Positions 43,841 through 51,799 of a stretch of DNA of 64,000 nt are shown piece by piece. The translations under genes were made by a program, and so were the position numbers. The notes beneath the pieces are model-generated. The model was not told where the DNA came from, made no database searches, and saw only the letters and a program-made list of their open reading frames with translations. Every line of letters begins with the position of its first letter. Position 1 is the first letter of the stretch. This stretch comes from an uncultured Lachnospiraceae bacterium (lineage in GTDB: Bacteria; Bacillota; Clostridia; Lachnospirales; Lachnospiraceae): contig CANQTF010000001.1 in the NCBI GenBank assembly GCA_947626745.1, positions 372,001 through 436,000 of the forward strand. The letters run 5' to 3'.

Positions 43841-44638
43841 ATGAAACAGCGGCTGCCCGGCGTATATACGGCGATCCGCAAGGACCGCACCACATATTTC
43901 CGCGCGTCGTTAACTTATCGCGCAAAGCATATCAGCCTGGGAAGCTATGACAGCGCCGAGGACGCCCACCGGGCATATCTGCTCGCCGGTTCACTGCTCT
44001 GTGACGCTTCGCTCTCCCTGAAGGATTACCGGGCGGACTCCCTTTTATCCTTTGACAAATGGGTCAGTCTGATCAATTTTCGTGACAACGGCATCTATTT
44101 TGCCACGCCGATCTATGTCCGTCCGAAATTTTTTTATTACTTCTTCGGCCCGTCCGACTTCTTCATCTTCGATCTGGAGGATCTGTTCTATTACGCCACA
44201 CGCAGGATCTCCCGCAGAGGCGGCCACTACTTTGTGGCGGATTACGGTATGCAGGTGAATATCATGAACCGGTACGGCATCAAAAATTACGCCGTGGAAG
44301 ACAGGGATTTCCGTTTCATCAACGGCAACCGGCAGGATATGCGCTATGAGAATATCGAGATCATCAATCGCTACAACGGCGTCCGTGCGGTGCAGGACAA
44401 GGGCGCGGTACGCTATCGGGTGACGATCCATGTCAAGGGCAATATATATGTGGGTACATATGACTCCGAAACGGAGGCGGCGATCGCCTACAACAAGGCG
44501 GCGGATATCCTAAAAAAAGCCGGCGTAAACAAGGCTTACACCCCCAATTATATGGAGGGTATGTCGCCCGCCGCTTACGCCGACCTGTACGCTGCCGTCA
44601 AAGTTTCCTCCGGCATCAGACACTATCGCTGCGAATAA
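43841..44638 (+). CDS. Double AP2-domain protein with an HNH-like middle
   Basis: The 265-residue protein has two AP2-like modules: residues ~6-52 (Gly-Val-Tyr-Thr ... Ser-Leu-Gly-Ser-Tyr-Asp-Ser-Ala-Glu-Asp-Ala) and ~179-225 (Gly-Val-Arg-Ala ... Val-Gly-Thr-Tyr-Asp-Ser-Glu-Thr-Glu-Ala-Ala). Between them, Asn-Gly-Asn-Arg-Gln-Asp-Met-Arg-Tyr-Glu-Asn-Ile-Glu resembles the C-terminal half of an HNH homing endonuclease, but the catalytic His residues are missing. AP2 domains bind DNA. It may be an endonuclease turned DNA-binding protein. AAAGGAGG precedes the ATG. Its end overlaps the convergent GH25-like gene by 16 bases. Confidence 0.7.
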   Translation: MKQRLPGVYTAIRKDRTTYFRASLTYRAKHISLGSYDSAEDAHRAYLLAGSLLCDASLSLKDYRADSLLSFDKWVSLINFRDNGIYFATPIYVRPKFFYYFFGPSDFFIFDLEDLFYYATRRISRRGGHYFVADYGMQVNIMNRYGIKNYAVEDRDFRFINGNRQDMRYENIEIINRYNGVRAVQDKGAVRYRVTIHVKGNIYVGTYDSETEAAIAYNKAADILKKAGVNKAYTPNYMEGMSPAAYADLYAAVKVSSGIRHYRCE

Positions 44639-45804
44639 CCGATAAAACAGATATTGAGACCGGCGTCTCCCTTAATACCGTTCAGTACGCCGGTAGAAGT
44701 GTACTGCCACATCGCGTATTGGTACGGATAGTCCGGTATCTCCGCGTCCTGCGAGAGCCACACGTCGTAATCCTGCAGTCTGCCGAGATCGACCTCCTTG
44801 ATCAGCCATTCCTTGTTTCCATAGATCATGGGAACATAGCCGCCCGCCTTCACAGTCTCCAGAAAAGCGGACGCGATCGCCGTCCTGTCATCTCTGTTCA
44901 GCCCGTCGATCCTCGCCTTGTCATTGGCGACGAACTCCATATCAAAGGCGACCGGATATTTGATATTTGCGCGGTACGGTTCCAGATTCTGCAGGACGGT
45001 GCTTGCCTCCTGCACGGCTTCGTCCTGGCTGACAGCCTGAGAATAAAAATAGACCCCGACGCCCAACCCTTCCGCGATCGCTCCTTCTATGTTCTCCTTG
45101 AAATTGGCGTCCAACGCGATCTGCCCCGTACTGTAGCCGCGGCTGCCGAGGCGTATCATCACATAGTCCACGCCGGCGGCTTTCAGGCTGGCAAAATTCA
45201 CGTTTCCCGTCTCACCGGAGATATTCACGCCCACATAGGACGTCTTCTTTCCGTCCTCCATATAGCGCTTCAGGCCGGCTTTCTCCTCCAGCTTGGTGTA
45301 ATCGTAAGTATTTTTCGTCAGATATGGGCTGATCAGCACCCACTCTTCCTTGCCGTCCCGCGTGGTGACAAGGGTATGCTTTCCGTCCGTTGCGGGGTCC
45401 GCAAGTGCCGCCTGTTCTTCCTTCTCCTGTTCCGCGGCCGCCTTCTGCGAGAAATCGGGCCTGTCCTTCTTCGGCGAAGGCGATGTGTCGCTTTCCGCAC
45501 CGTCCGAAGCTGCCGGATCCGCGGTCTGTCCTTCCTGCGTCTCTTCCGGATACATATCCCAAAAATCCAGATCCTCCGCGCGCAGCTTCGGCGCTTCCTC
45601 CTGCTCTTCCTCCGCTTCCGCGGACGCCTGTTCCTCGGCCTGTTTCTGCTGCATCTCTTTGACATAGTCGCTGCCGCTCTTCTGTCTGCTGTTGCTCTGC
45701 ATCAGCGCGAACAGCAGGAGCAGCACAAACGCCGATACGCCGACGATCATATAGATAACGGGCAGCCCGGTCCTCCCCGGCCCCTCGTCTCCCGGCAGTC
45801 TCAT
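44623..45804 (-). CDS. GH25-like protein with altered catalytic residues
   Basis: The 393-residue protein has one N-terminal membrane helix (~14-35), a Glu/Ala-rich linker (~45-140) and a GH25 (lysozyme-type) barrel from ~190. Phe-Asp-Met-Glu-Phe retains the D-x-E pair. The usual Asp-Val-Ser at the start is Val-Asn-Ile-Ser, and the final Val-Asp-Leu-Asn reads Ala-Gly-Leu-Asn, so two of the four active-site acids appear replaced. It may bind wall glycan rather than cut it, or cut weakly. Its leader holds a terminator-like hairpin. Confidence 0.85.
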   Translation of the reverse strand: MRLPGDEGPGRTGLPVIYMIVGVSAFVLLLLFALMQSNSRQKSGSDYVKEMQQKQAEEQASAEAEEEQEEAPKLRAEDLDFWDMYPEETQEGQTADPAASDGAESDTSPSPKKDRPDFSQKAAAEQEKEEQAALADPATDGKHTLVTTRDGKEEWVLISPYLTKNTYDYTKLEEKAGLKRYMEDGKKTSYVGVNISGETGNVNFASLKAAGVDYVMIRLGSRGYSTGQIALDANFKENIEGAIAEGLGVGVYFYSQAVSQDEAVQEASTVLQNLEPYRANIKYPVAFDMEFVANDKARIDGLNRDDRTAIASAFLETVKAGGYVPMIYGNKEWLIKEVDLGRLQDYDVWLSQDAEIPDYPYQYAMWQYTSTGVLNGIKGDAGLNICFIGYSQR

Positions 45805-45821
45805 CTGTACACCCTTCTTTC

Positions 45822-45866
45822 AAAAAGAGAAGCCCGCGCGGATATGCCGCATTGCTTTGGCTTCTC
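45822..45866 (-). promoter_or_regulatory. Terminator-like hairpin in the GH25-like leader
   Basis: On the minus strand GAGAAGCC (45866-45859) pairs with GGCTTCTC (45834-45827), with an inner GCGG/CCGC pairing, and is followed by TTTTT. It lies between the gene's promoter and its start, 18 bases upstream of the ATG, so it could attenuate expression. It also overlaps the -35 box of apbE. Confidence 0.5.
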
Positions 45867-45880
45867 ACAAATGCTATACT
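45852..45880 (+). promoter_or_regulatory. apbE promoter
   Basis: TTGCTT (45852-45857) and TATACT (45875-45880) are 17 bases apart. It faces and interleaves with the promoter of the GH25-like gene. Confidence 0.6.
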
Positions 45881-45881
45881 T

Positions 45882-45910
45882 ATGTTACCATGCCGCGGTC
45901 GTTTTGGCAA
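45882..45910 (-). promoter_or_regulatory. Promoter of the GH25-like gene
   Basis: TTGCCA (45910-45905) and TAACAT (45887-45882) are 17 bases apart on the minus strand. Confidence 0.5.
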
Positions 45911-45946
45911 CTTGCACCGCGCCACCGCACGGAGGAAAACTTCACC

Positions 45947-46945
45947 ATGCATCACAATCCGAAACGCAGCCTGCTCGTCATGCTGCTGTGTACCTTGTCT
46001 CTGTCCGGCTGCAGTCACAGCGCAGAACCCGTCACACAGACAGGCTTTTATCTCGACACCGTGGTACAGATCACGCTGTACGACACAGGCGATCATGCTT
46101 CCTGCACCGAAGACCTCAGTTCATGCTTTGCCCTGATAGATGACTATGAGCATCTGTTCAGCGCCTCCCTGGAAGGCTCGGACATCTGGAACATCAACCA
46201 TGCACACGGCCGGCCGGTGGCAGTCTCCGACGACACGATCCGGCTGCTGCAGACTGCTCTGCGCTACTGCGAGCTGTCCGGCGGCAAGGTCGATCTCACC
46301 GTCCTGCCGCTCAGCGAACTGTGGCATTTCGGCTCTGCGGACACACCCCGCGTCCCTGACGAAGCCGCCGTCGCAGAAGCGCTCACGCACATCGACTACC
46401 GCGCGGTAAAGATCGACGGCAGCACCGTGACGCTCACCGACCCCGAAGCCGCCATCGATCCCGGCTTTATCGCCAAGGGCTATATCGCGGACCGCCTGAA
46501 GGAATATCTTCTCTCGCAGGGCGTAAAGAGCGCGTGCATCAATCTCGGCGGCAATCTCGTCACGATCGGCAAAAAACCGGACGGACAGCCTTACCGCATC
46601 GGGATCCAGAAGCCCTTTGCCGCCGAGGGCGAGACCGTCGCCGTCATCGATGTGGCGGACGCCTCGGTCGTCTCCTCCGGCATCTACGAGCGCTTTTTTC
46701 GCGAAAACGGCACGCTGTATCATCATCTGCTCGATACCGCCACCGGCCTTCCGGCAGACAATGACATAGCAGGTGTGACGATCCTCACACCCTCCTCCAC
46801 AGAGGCGGACGCGCTGTCCACTACCTGCTATTTTCTCGGTCTTGACGACGGCATGGCGCTCATCGAGTCACTGGACGACACGGAGGCGCTCTTTGTCACC
46901 AGGGACGGCGAGCTCATCTGTTCCGAGGGCTTCCCGCTGCCGTGA
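45947..46945 (+). CDS. apbE: FAD:protein FMN transferase, lipoprotein
   Basis: The ATG at 45947 has GGAGG 11 bases upstream and gives 332 residues. A signal peptide ends in the lipobox Leu-Ser-Gly-Cys (Cys at ~21), so it is a membrane lipoprotein acting outside. Gly-Phe-Ile-Ala-Lys-Gly-Tyr, Asn-Leu-Gly-Gly-Asn-Leu-Val, and His-His-Leu-Leu-Asp-Thr-Ala-Thr-Gly fit ApbE, which attaches FMN to Thr/Ser in flavoproteins such as RnfD, RnfG and NqrB/C. The rnf genes lie 1.1 kb downstream on the other strand, and RnfG and RnfD have the acceptor motif. That makes them the likely targets. Confidence 0.93.
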   Translation: MHHNPKRSLLVMLLCTLSLSGCSHSAEPVTQTGFYLDTVVQITLYDTGDHASCTEDLSSCFALIDDYEHLFSASLEGSDIWNINHAHGRPVAVSDDTIRLLQTALRYCELSGGKVDLTVLPLSELWHFGSADTPRVPDEAAVAEALTHIDYRAVKIDGSTVTLTDPEAAIDPGFIAKGYIADRLKEYLLSQGVKSACINLGGNLVTIGKKPDGQPYRIGIQKPFAAEGETVAVIDVADASVVSSGIYERFFRENGTLYHHLLDTATGLPADNDIAGVTILTPSSTEADALSTTCYFLGLDDGMALIESLDDTEALFVTRDGELICSEGFPLP

Positions 46946-46994
46946 GCCCGGCCGCACCGGTTTGCAAAGTACGCCGCCCGTTCTCTCCGGCTTT

Positions 46995-48023
46995 CTAAAC
47001 CTGTACTTCTCCCGCGAGGACCCTCTTGTAGTCCTCAAGATTCTTCTGCAAAAGCGTCGGCGTATCCAGCCCGTAAGGGCACTTGCTCTTACACTGGTTG
47101 CAGTGGATACAGTTCTCGATCTTCATCATCATCTCCTGCCCCGAACGGCTCAGATGCCCCGCCGAAGGAGACCTTCTCAGAAGCAGTGACATCCGCGCGC
47201 AGGTGTTGATCTCGATCCCCGCCGGACAAGGCATACAGTACCCGCAGCCCCGGCAGAAATCTCCGAGAAGCTCCTCCCTGTCGCGGCGGATCACCTCTTT
47301 CAGTTCCTCCGTCATCACAGGCGGGTTGTCGATATAGGACAGGAACTCGTCCAGCTCCGACTCCCGCTGAACGCCCCAGATCGGGAGCACATTGTCGTAC
47401 TGTGCCAGAAATGCGTAGGCGGCGGCGGAATTCGTGATCAGGCCGCCTGACAGCGCTTTCATGGCGATAAAGCCCATGTCCGCCTGTCTGCATTTCTCCA
47501 CCAGCTCGATATCCTTATCGGTCGCAAGATAGGAAAAAGGAAACTGCAGCGTCTCGTACAGTCCGCTCTCGACCGCCTCATGCGCTACCGCCAGCCGATG
47601 ATTCGTGATGCCGATATGGCGGATCCTGCCCTGCTCCTTAGCCTTCTGCGCCGCGTCGTACAGCCCGCTCTCATCGCCCGGCTTCGGGCAGAACGACGGA
47701 TTGTGGAACTGGTACAGATCGATATGATCCGTCTGCAGATTCGCGAGACTCGTCTCCAGATCCTTCCAAAAATCTTCCGCGTTCTTGGCGCCGGTCTTTG
47801 TGGCGATAAAGATCTTATCCCGCATTCCGGCAAATGCCGTTCCCACCTTATGCTCGCTGTCCGTATACCATCTGGCAGTGTCATAGAAGGTGATGCCGTT
47901 CTCGTATGCCTTCCGCAGAAGCTGCACCGCCGCTTCCTCTGATATCCTCTGGATCGGCAGCGCACCGAACGCATTCTTATTCACTGTGATCCCGGTTTTC
48001 CCCAATGTTACCGTAACTTTCAT
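46995..48023 (-). CDS. Aldo/keto reductase with C-terminal 4Fe-4S ferredoxin domain
   Basis: The ATG at 48023 has GGAGG 5 bases upstream and gives 342 residues. Residues 1-260 are an aldo/keto-reductase barrel (Phe-Tyr-Asp-Thr-Ala, Ala-Thr-Lys-Thr-Gly, Ile-Asp-Leu-Tyr-Gln-Phe-His), and the C-terminal part has Cys-x2-Cys-x2-Cys-x3-Cys twice (Cys-Arg-Gly-Cys-Gly-Tyr-Cys; Cys-Ile-His-Cys-Asn-Gln-Cys). Such proteins link carbonyl/alcohol exchange with ferredoxin-like electron transfer. It follows rnfB after 24 bases and may exchange electrons with the Rnf pool. The substrate is unknown. Confidence 0.88.
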   Translation of the reverse strand: MKVTVTLGKTGITVNKNAFGALPIQRISEEAAVQLLRKAYENGITFYDTARWYTDSEHKVGTAFAGMRDKIFIATKTGAKNAEDFWKDLETSLANLQTDHIDLYQFHNPSFCPKPGDESGLYDAAQKAKEQGRIRHIGITNHRLAVAHEAVESGLYETLQFPFSYLATDKDIELVEKCRQADMGFIAMKALSGGLITNSAAAYAFLAQYDNVLPIWGVQRESELDEFLSYIDNPPVMTEELKEVIRRDREELLGDFCRGCGYCMPCPAGIEINTCARMSLLLRRSPSAGHLSRSGQEMMMKIENCIHCNQCKSKCPYGLDTPTLLQKNLEDYKRVLAGEVQV

Positions 48024-48047
48024 GTCGTCCTCCGTCAACTTATATTT

Positions 48048-48839
48048 TTATACAATGATCTTCCTCGGACACTTCTCCTTGCAGGTGCCGCATCCGGTAC
48101 ATTTCTCCTGATCGATGCTCGCGTGGAAATCCTCTATGGTGATCGCATCCGCCGGGCAGTTCTTCTTGCAGAGCTGACAGGCGATACAGCCCACGTCGCA
48201 TGCCTTGATCGTCACGGGCCCTTTCTCGTTGGAGCTGCACGCCACGACATGCTTGGCATCATAAGGGATCAGCGTGATCAAGCCCTTCGGGCATACCGCA
48301 ATACATTTTCCGCACGCCTTGCACGCTTCCCTGTCTACCACGGCCACGCCGTTCACGATATGGATCGCGTCAAACTGGCACGCCTTCACGCAGCTTCCGA
48401 AGCCGAGACAGCCGTCGTTGCAGGATTTCGGCCCGCCGTTCGGCACGAAAGAGAGCATCCGGCAATCTTCGATACCGCTGTATTCGTAATCCCGCCGCGT
48501 GCGGTCCTTATCCCCCATACATCTGACGAAAGCGACCTGTCTCACGCTGTCCTCAGCCTCCACGCCCATGATCTGCGCGACCTGCTTCCCCACCTTCTCT
48601 CCGCCCACGGGACAGGCGTTCACCGGCGCTTCTCCCTTGGCGATAGCCGCCGCCAGACCCGAACAGCCGGCATAGCCGCAGCCGCCGCAGTTATTTCCCG
48701 GCAGGACGCCCAGAACGGCTTCCTCCCTCTCGTCCACTTCCACTTTAAATTTGATACCCGCAACGCCGAGGAACAGTCCCACAAACAATCCTACCGCTCC
48801 CACCGTCAGCGTCGCCACCAATATTCCGGTCATACTCAT
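48048..48839 (-). CDS. rnfB: Rnf complex subunit B (iron-sulfur)
   Basis: The 263-residue protein has one N-terminal membrane helix (~5-28), then Cys-Gly-Gly-Cys-Gly-Tyr-Ala-Gly-Cys and a fourth Cys (Asn-Ala-Cys-Pro-Val-Gly) for the Fe-S domain, and further 4Fe-4S ferredoxin motifs (Cys-Lys-Ala-Cys-Gly-Lys-Cys; Cys-Ile-Ala-Cys-Gln-Leu-Cys; Cys-Thr-Gly-Cys-Gly-Thr-Cys). RnfB accepts electrons from reduced ferredoxin and is the entry point of the complex. It is the last rnf gene. Confidence 0.97.
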   Translation of the reverse strand: MSMTGILVATLTVGAVGLFVGLFLGVAGIKFKVEVDEREEAVLGVLPGNNCGGCGYAGCSGLAAAIAKGEAPVNACPVGGEKVGKQVAQIMGVEAEDSVRQVAFVRCMGDKDRTRRDYEYSGIEDCRMLSFVPNGGPKSCNDGCLGFGSCVKACQFDAIHIVNGVAVVDREACKACGKCIAVCPKGLITLIPYDAKHVVACSSNEKGPVTIKACDVGCIACQLCKKNCPADAITIEDFHASIDQEKCTGCGTCKEKCPRKIIV

Positions 48840-48903
48840 CTATTTATACCGCCTTTCTGTATCTGTCAGCGCGATTGGATTCCTGCCCAAGCAAGCATCC
48901 TTG

Positions 48904-49482
48904 CTACAGCAGTCCCGAGAAACCGCAGAATGCGATCGCCATCAGTCCCGCCGTTACAAGGACGATAGGCATTCCCCGAAAAGATTCCGGGATATCGTTG
49001 TAGGCCATCTTCTCCCGGATCCCCGCCAGGATCACGATAGAGATCGTAAATCCCACCGCCGTCGCGAAACCGTTCACAATACCCGTCAAGATGCCGTAAT
49101 TTTTCTGCACGTTGGTGAGCGCCACGCCAAGCACCGCGCAGTTGGTCGTGATCAGCGGCAGATATACGCCCAGCGCCTGATACAGGGAAGGGATAAACTT
49201 CTTGAGGAACATCTCCACAAACTGCACCAGCGCCGCGATCACAAGGATAAATACGATCGTCTGCAGATAGGTGATATCTAACGGCACGAGCAGGTACTGA
49301 TAGATCACGCCTGCCACCGCCGAAGCCAGCGTGATGACGAAGATGACCGCCACCCCCATGCCGGCGGCCGTGTTCGTTTTCTTGGACACGCCGAGAAAGG
49401 GACACAGCCCCAGAAACTGGCTCAACACGACATTGTTGACCAGCGAAGAAGCGATCAGGATCACAAGCAGTTCTTTAACCAT
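48904..49482 (-). CDS. rnfA: Rnf complex subunit A
   Basis: The 192-residue integral membrane protein has six helices and the conserved Asn-Asn-Val-Val-Leu-Ser-Gln-Phe-Leu-Gly-Leu-Cys-Pro near the start and Ile-Thr-Thr-Asn-Cys-Ala-Val-Leu-Gly in the middle. The two Cys probably hold the intramembrane 2Fe-2S site shared with RnfE. It starts inside the end of rnfE (8-base overlap). 64 bases separate it from rnfB. Confidence 0.97.
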   Translation of the reverse strand: MVKELLVILIASSLVNNVVLSQFLGLCPFLGVSKKTNTAAGMGVAVIFVITLASAVAGVIYQYLLVPLDITYLQTIVFILVIAALVQFVEMFLKKFIPSLYQALGVYLPLITTNCAVLGVALTNVQKNYGILTGIVNGFATAVGFTISIVILAGIREKMAYNDIPESFRGMPIVLVTAGLMAIAFCGFSGLL

Positions 49483-50245
49483 GGTTTTCTTCCTCCTTTA
49501 TCTCTTCTATCACGATGTCTTCCGTGTCGGCCTTATGCCCCTTATCGGCTGCTTTTTCGTCATACAGCCTGTGTGTGCAGCCCGCGTCCGCGCAGCTCAT
49601 ACAGTCGGAGCCGCAGCCGGACTGTATCTTGGACATATCCCTGCCCTTTCGCTCGCCGTTTATCTTGACCTTGTTCTGGATCGCCGTCAAAAGCGCCAGC
49701 ACGAAGAACGCTCCCGGCGCCATGATGAAGATGCTGACCGGAACATAGCTGTCCGGCATCACATGGATCCCGAAGATCTCCCCCGCGCCCAGAAGCTCCC
49801 TGACCGCGCCGATGCATGTCAGGGCGACCGAGAATCCCAGACCCATACCGATACCGTCAAACAGGGACGGGATCACGGGATTCTTGTATGCATACGCCTC
49901 CGCACGCCCCAAGATGATGCAGTTGACGACGATCAGCGGGATATAGATGCCAAGCGCGTCGTACAAAAACGGAAGGAAGCCCTGCAGCAGCAATTCCGCC
50001 ACCGTCACAAAAGACGCTATGATGACGATAAACGCCGGAATACGCACTTTGTCCGGTATAACGTTCCGCAGCAGAGAGATAAACACATTGCTCAGCGCGA
50101 GCACCACCATCGTCGTGAGTCCCATACCCAGACCGTTGATCGCCGAAGTGGTGACGGCCAGTGTCGGACACATGCCAAGGGTCAGTACAAAGGTCGGATT
50201 TTCTTTTATAATGCCGTTCACAAGGCGTTCTTTTACACTATTCAT
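49475..50245 (-). CDS. rnfE: Rnf complex subunit E with Cys-rich tail
   Basis: The ATG at 50245 has GGAGG 8 bases upstream, inside the end of rnfG, and gives 256 residues. Six helices and Leu-Gly-Met-Cys-Pro-Thr-Leu-Ala and Val-Asn-Cys-Ile-Ile-Leu-Gly match RnfE, the partner of RnfA. After the last helix (~200), a soluble tail of ~50 residues has Cys-Gly-Ser-Asp-Cys-Met-Ser-Cys-Ala-Asp-Ala-Gly-Cys, then a highly acidic end. The four closely spaced Cys look able to bind metal or an Fe-S cluster. Short RnfE proteins lack this. Confidence 0.95.
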   Translation of the reverse strand: MNSVKERLVNGIIKENPTFVLTLGMCPTLAVTTSAINGLGMGLTTMVVLALSNVFISLLRNVIPDKVRIPAFIVIIASFVTVAELLLQGFLPFLYDALGIYIPLIVVNCIILGRAEAYAYKNPVIPSLFDGIGMGLGFSVALTCIGAVRELLGAGEIFGIHVMPDSYVPVSIFIMAPGAFFVLALLTAIQNKVKINGERKGRDMSKIQSGCGSDCMSCADAGCTHRLYDEKAADKGHKADTEDIVIEEIKEEENHG

Positions 50246-50846
50246 CTGCACTGCCTCCTCCCAGCTCTGTCCTGAAATAATACAGCCCCGCATTGACTCC
50301 ATTGGTCACTGCGTTTGTCGTGATCGTGGCGCCGGAGATCGCATCGATCTGATCCTCCGATACCGCGCCGCTCTTCGTATATTGGAACTGCTCCGATTTC
50401 CTGCCGGCGAACTGGGGCTTTAAGACCTCCTCGGCCCGCATGCCGAGCCCCGCCGTCTCCGAAATGGACAGGATCGACATACCGTTCACCGTTCCGTCCG
50501 TCCGCACACCCACCGAAAACCGGATATCGCCGCCATAGCCTTCCTTCGTCGTCACCGTTATCACATACCCCAGAAGACTGCCGTTTTCGTCCAATGCGCT
50601 CATCACTTCGTCAACGCTCTCCTGCGCATACCCGGCCTCGGCCCATGCCGCCTCATCTATCGCGGCAACCTCCAGCGCCTCAAAGGAGGCTGCGTCCTGA
50701 AAGACTTCCTGACACGCTTCCTGCTTTTTCTTAGCTTCCTGCCGTGCGATCGGTTCCTTCGTGATCTGATAGATCGATCCGAGCGCCAGCCCGGCCACTA
50801 TGGTGATCACCAGCATGATACCCGTGTTCTTCATCATTTCTTTCAT
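50238..50846 (-). CDS. rnfG: Rnf complex subunit G (covalent FMN)
   Basis: The 202-residue protein has one N-terminal membrane helix (~9-28) and an extracellular FMN-binding domain. Ser-Gly-Ala-Thr-Ile-Thr-Thr (~170-176) is the flavin attachment motif, with the Thr as likely acceptor for FMN added by ApbE. It passes electrons between RnfD and the rest of the complex. It overlaps rnfD as ATGA and rnfE by 8 bases. Confidence 0.96.
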   Translation of the reverse strand: MKEMMKNTGIMLVITIVAGLALGSIYQITKEPIARQEAKKKQEACQEVFQDAASFEALEVAAIDEAAWAEAGYAQESVDEVMSALDENGSLLGYVITVTTKEGYGGDIRFSVGVRTDGTVNGMSILSISETAGLGMRAEEVLKPQFAGRKSEQFQYTKSGAVSEDQIDAISGATITTNAVTNGVNAGLYYFRTELGGGSADE

Positions 50847-51775
50847 GCTTTCTCTCCCCCTTTACCAAACGCTTTCGGAAGAGTGATCTTCTCAATGAGC
50901 GGCACGAGCAGATTGCCCAGAATGATCGCGTAGGAAACTCCCTCAGCCGAAGGCCCGAACAGCCGGAAGATACCGGTAAGGATACCTAACAGGATACCGA
51001 ATAATATCTGTCCGTTCTTGGTGACGGGCCTTGTCACATAATCGGTCGCCATAAAAAATGCGCCCAGCATCAGGCCGCCTCCTGCCAAATGTGCGGAAAT
51101 ATACGCCCAGTCCAGACCGTGTCCGCCAAACAGGCACAGGAAGATCACAAAGCTGACTATGTAACTGCCCGGTATCCGCAGATCGATCACGCCCATCAGG
51201 ATCAGGAAGCACGCGCCGATCACGATAGCGATCATGGAAGTCTCGCCGATCGTTCCCGCCGTACGCCCGATCACCATATCCAAAATATTGACATCCGCAC
51301 CGCTCTTTAAGCTGGCAAGCGGCGTCGCGCCCGTGTAAGCATCACAGTCAAAATCCGTCATAATGGACGTGAAAGAGATCAACAGGAAACATCTCGCGCC
51401 GAGCGCCGGGTTCATAAAATTCTGCCCGAGTCCGCCAAACAGCATCTTCACGACCAGAATCGCGAATACGCTGCCGACCGCGCCGATCCACCAAGGCGCG
51501 GAGACCGGAAGGTTCAGCGCCAGAAGCAGCCCCGTCACCACCGCAGAATAGTCTCCTATCGTTACTTTCTTCTTACATAGCTTCTCAAAAAGATATTCCG
51601 TCAGCACGGCAAAAGCCACCGTCACCGCGATCGTGACAAGCGCGCCGATGCCGAAATTATAGATACCGAAACCCGCTGCGGGAAGAAGCGCGATCACGAC
51701 GGAAAGCATAATGCCGCTTGTCTCTGTCTTTGACCTTATATGCGGATTTGACGATACCTTCATTAAATCACTCAT
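50843..51775 (-). CDS. rnfD: Rnf complex subunit D (covalent FMN)
   Basis: The 310-residue protein has about nine membrane helices. Asp-Ala-Tyr-Thr-Gly-Ala-Thr-Pro-Leu (~145-153) matches the flavin attachment loop of RnfD/NqrB, where Thr carries FMN. It forms the main ion-channel part of the complex with RnfA and RnfE. It follows rnfC after 24 bases. Confidence 0.97.
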   Translation of the reverse strand: MSDLMKVSSNPHIRSKTETSGIMLSVVIALLPAAGFGIYNFGIGALVTIAVTVAFAVLTEYLFEKLCKKKVTIGDYSAVVTGLLLALNLPVSAPWWIGAVGSVFAILVVKMLFGGLGQNFMNPALGARCFLLISFTSIMTDFDCDAYTGATPLASLKSGADVNILDMVIGRTAGTIGETSMIAIVIGACFLILMGVIDLRIPGSYIVSFVIFLCLFGGHGLDWAYISAHLAGGGLMLGAFFMATDYVTRPVTKNGQILFGILLGILTGIFRLFGPSAEGVSYAIILGNLLVPLIEKITLPKAFGKGGEKA

Positions 51776-51799
51776 ATCCGTATCCTATCTCCTTTCTCC

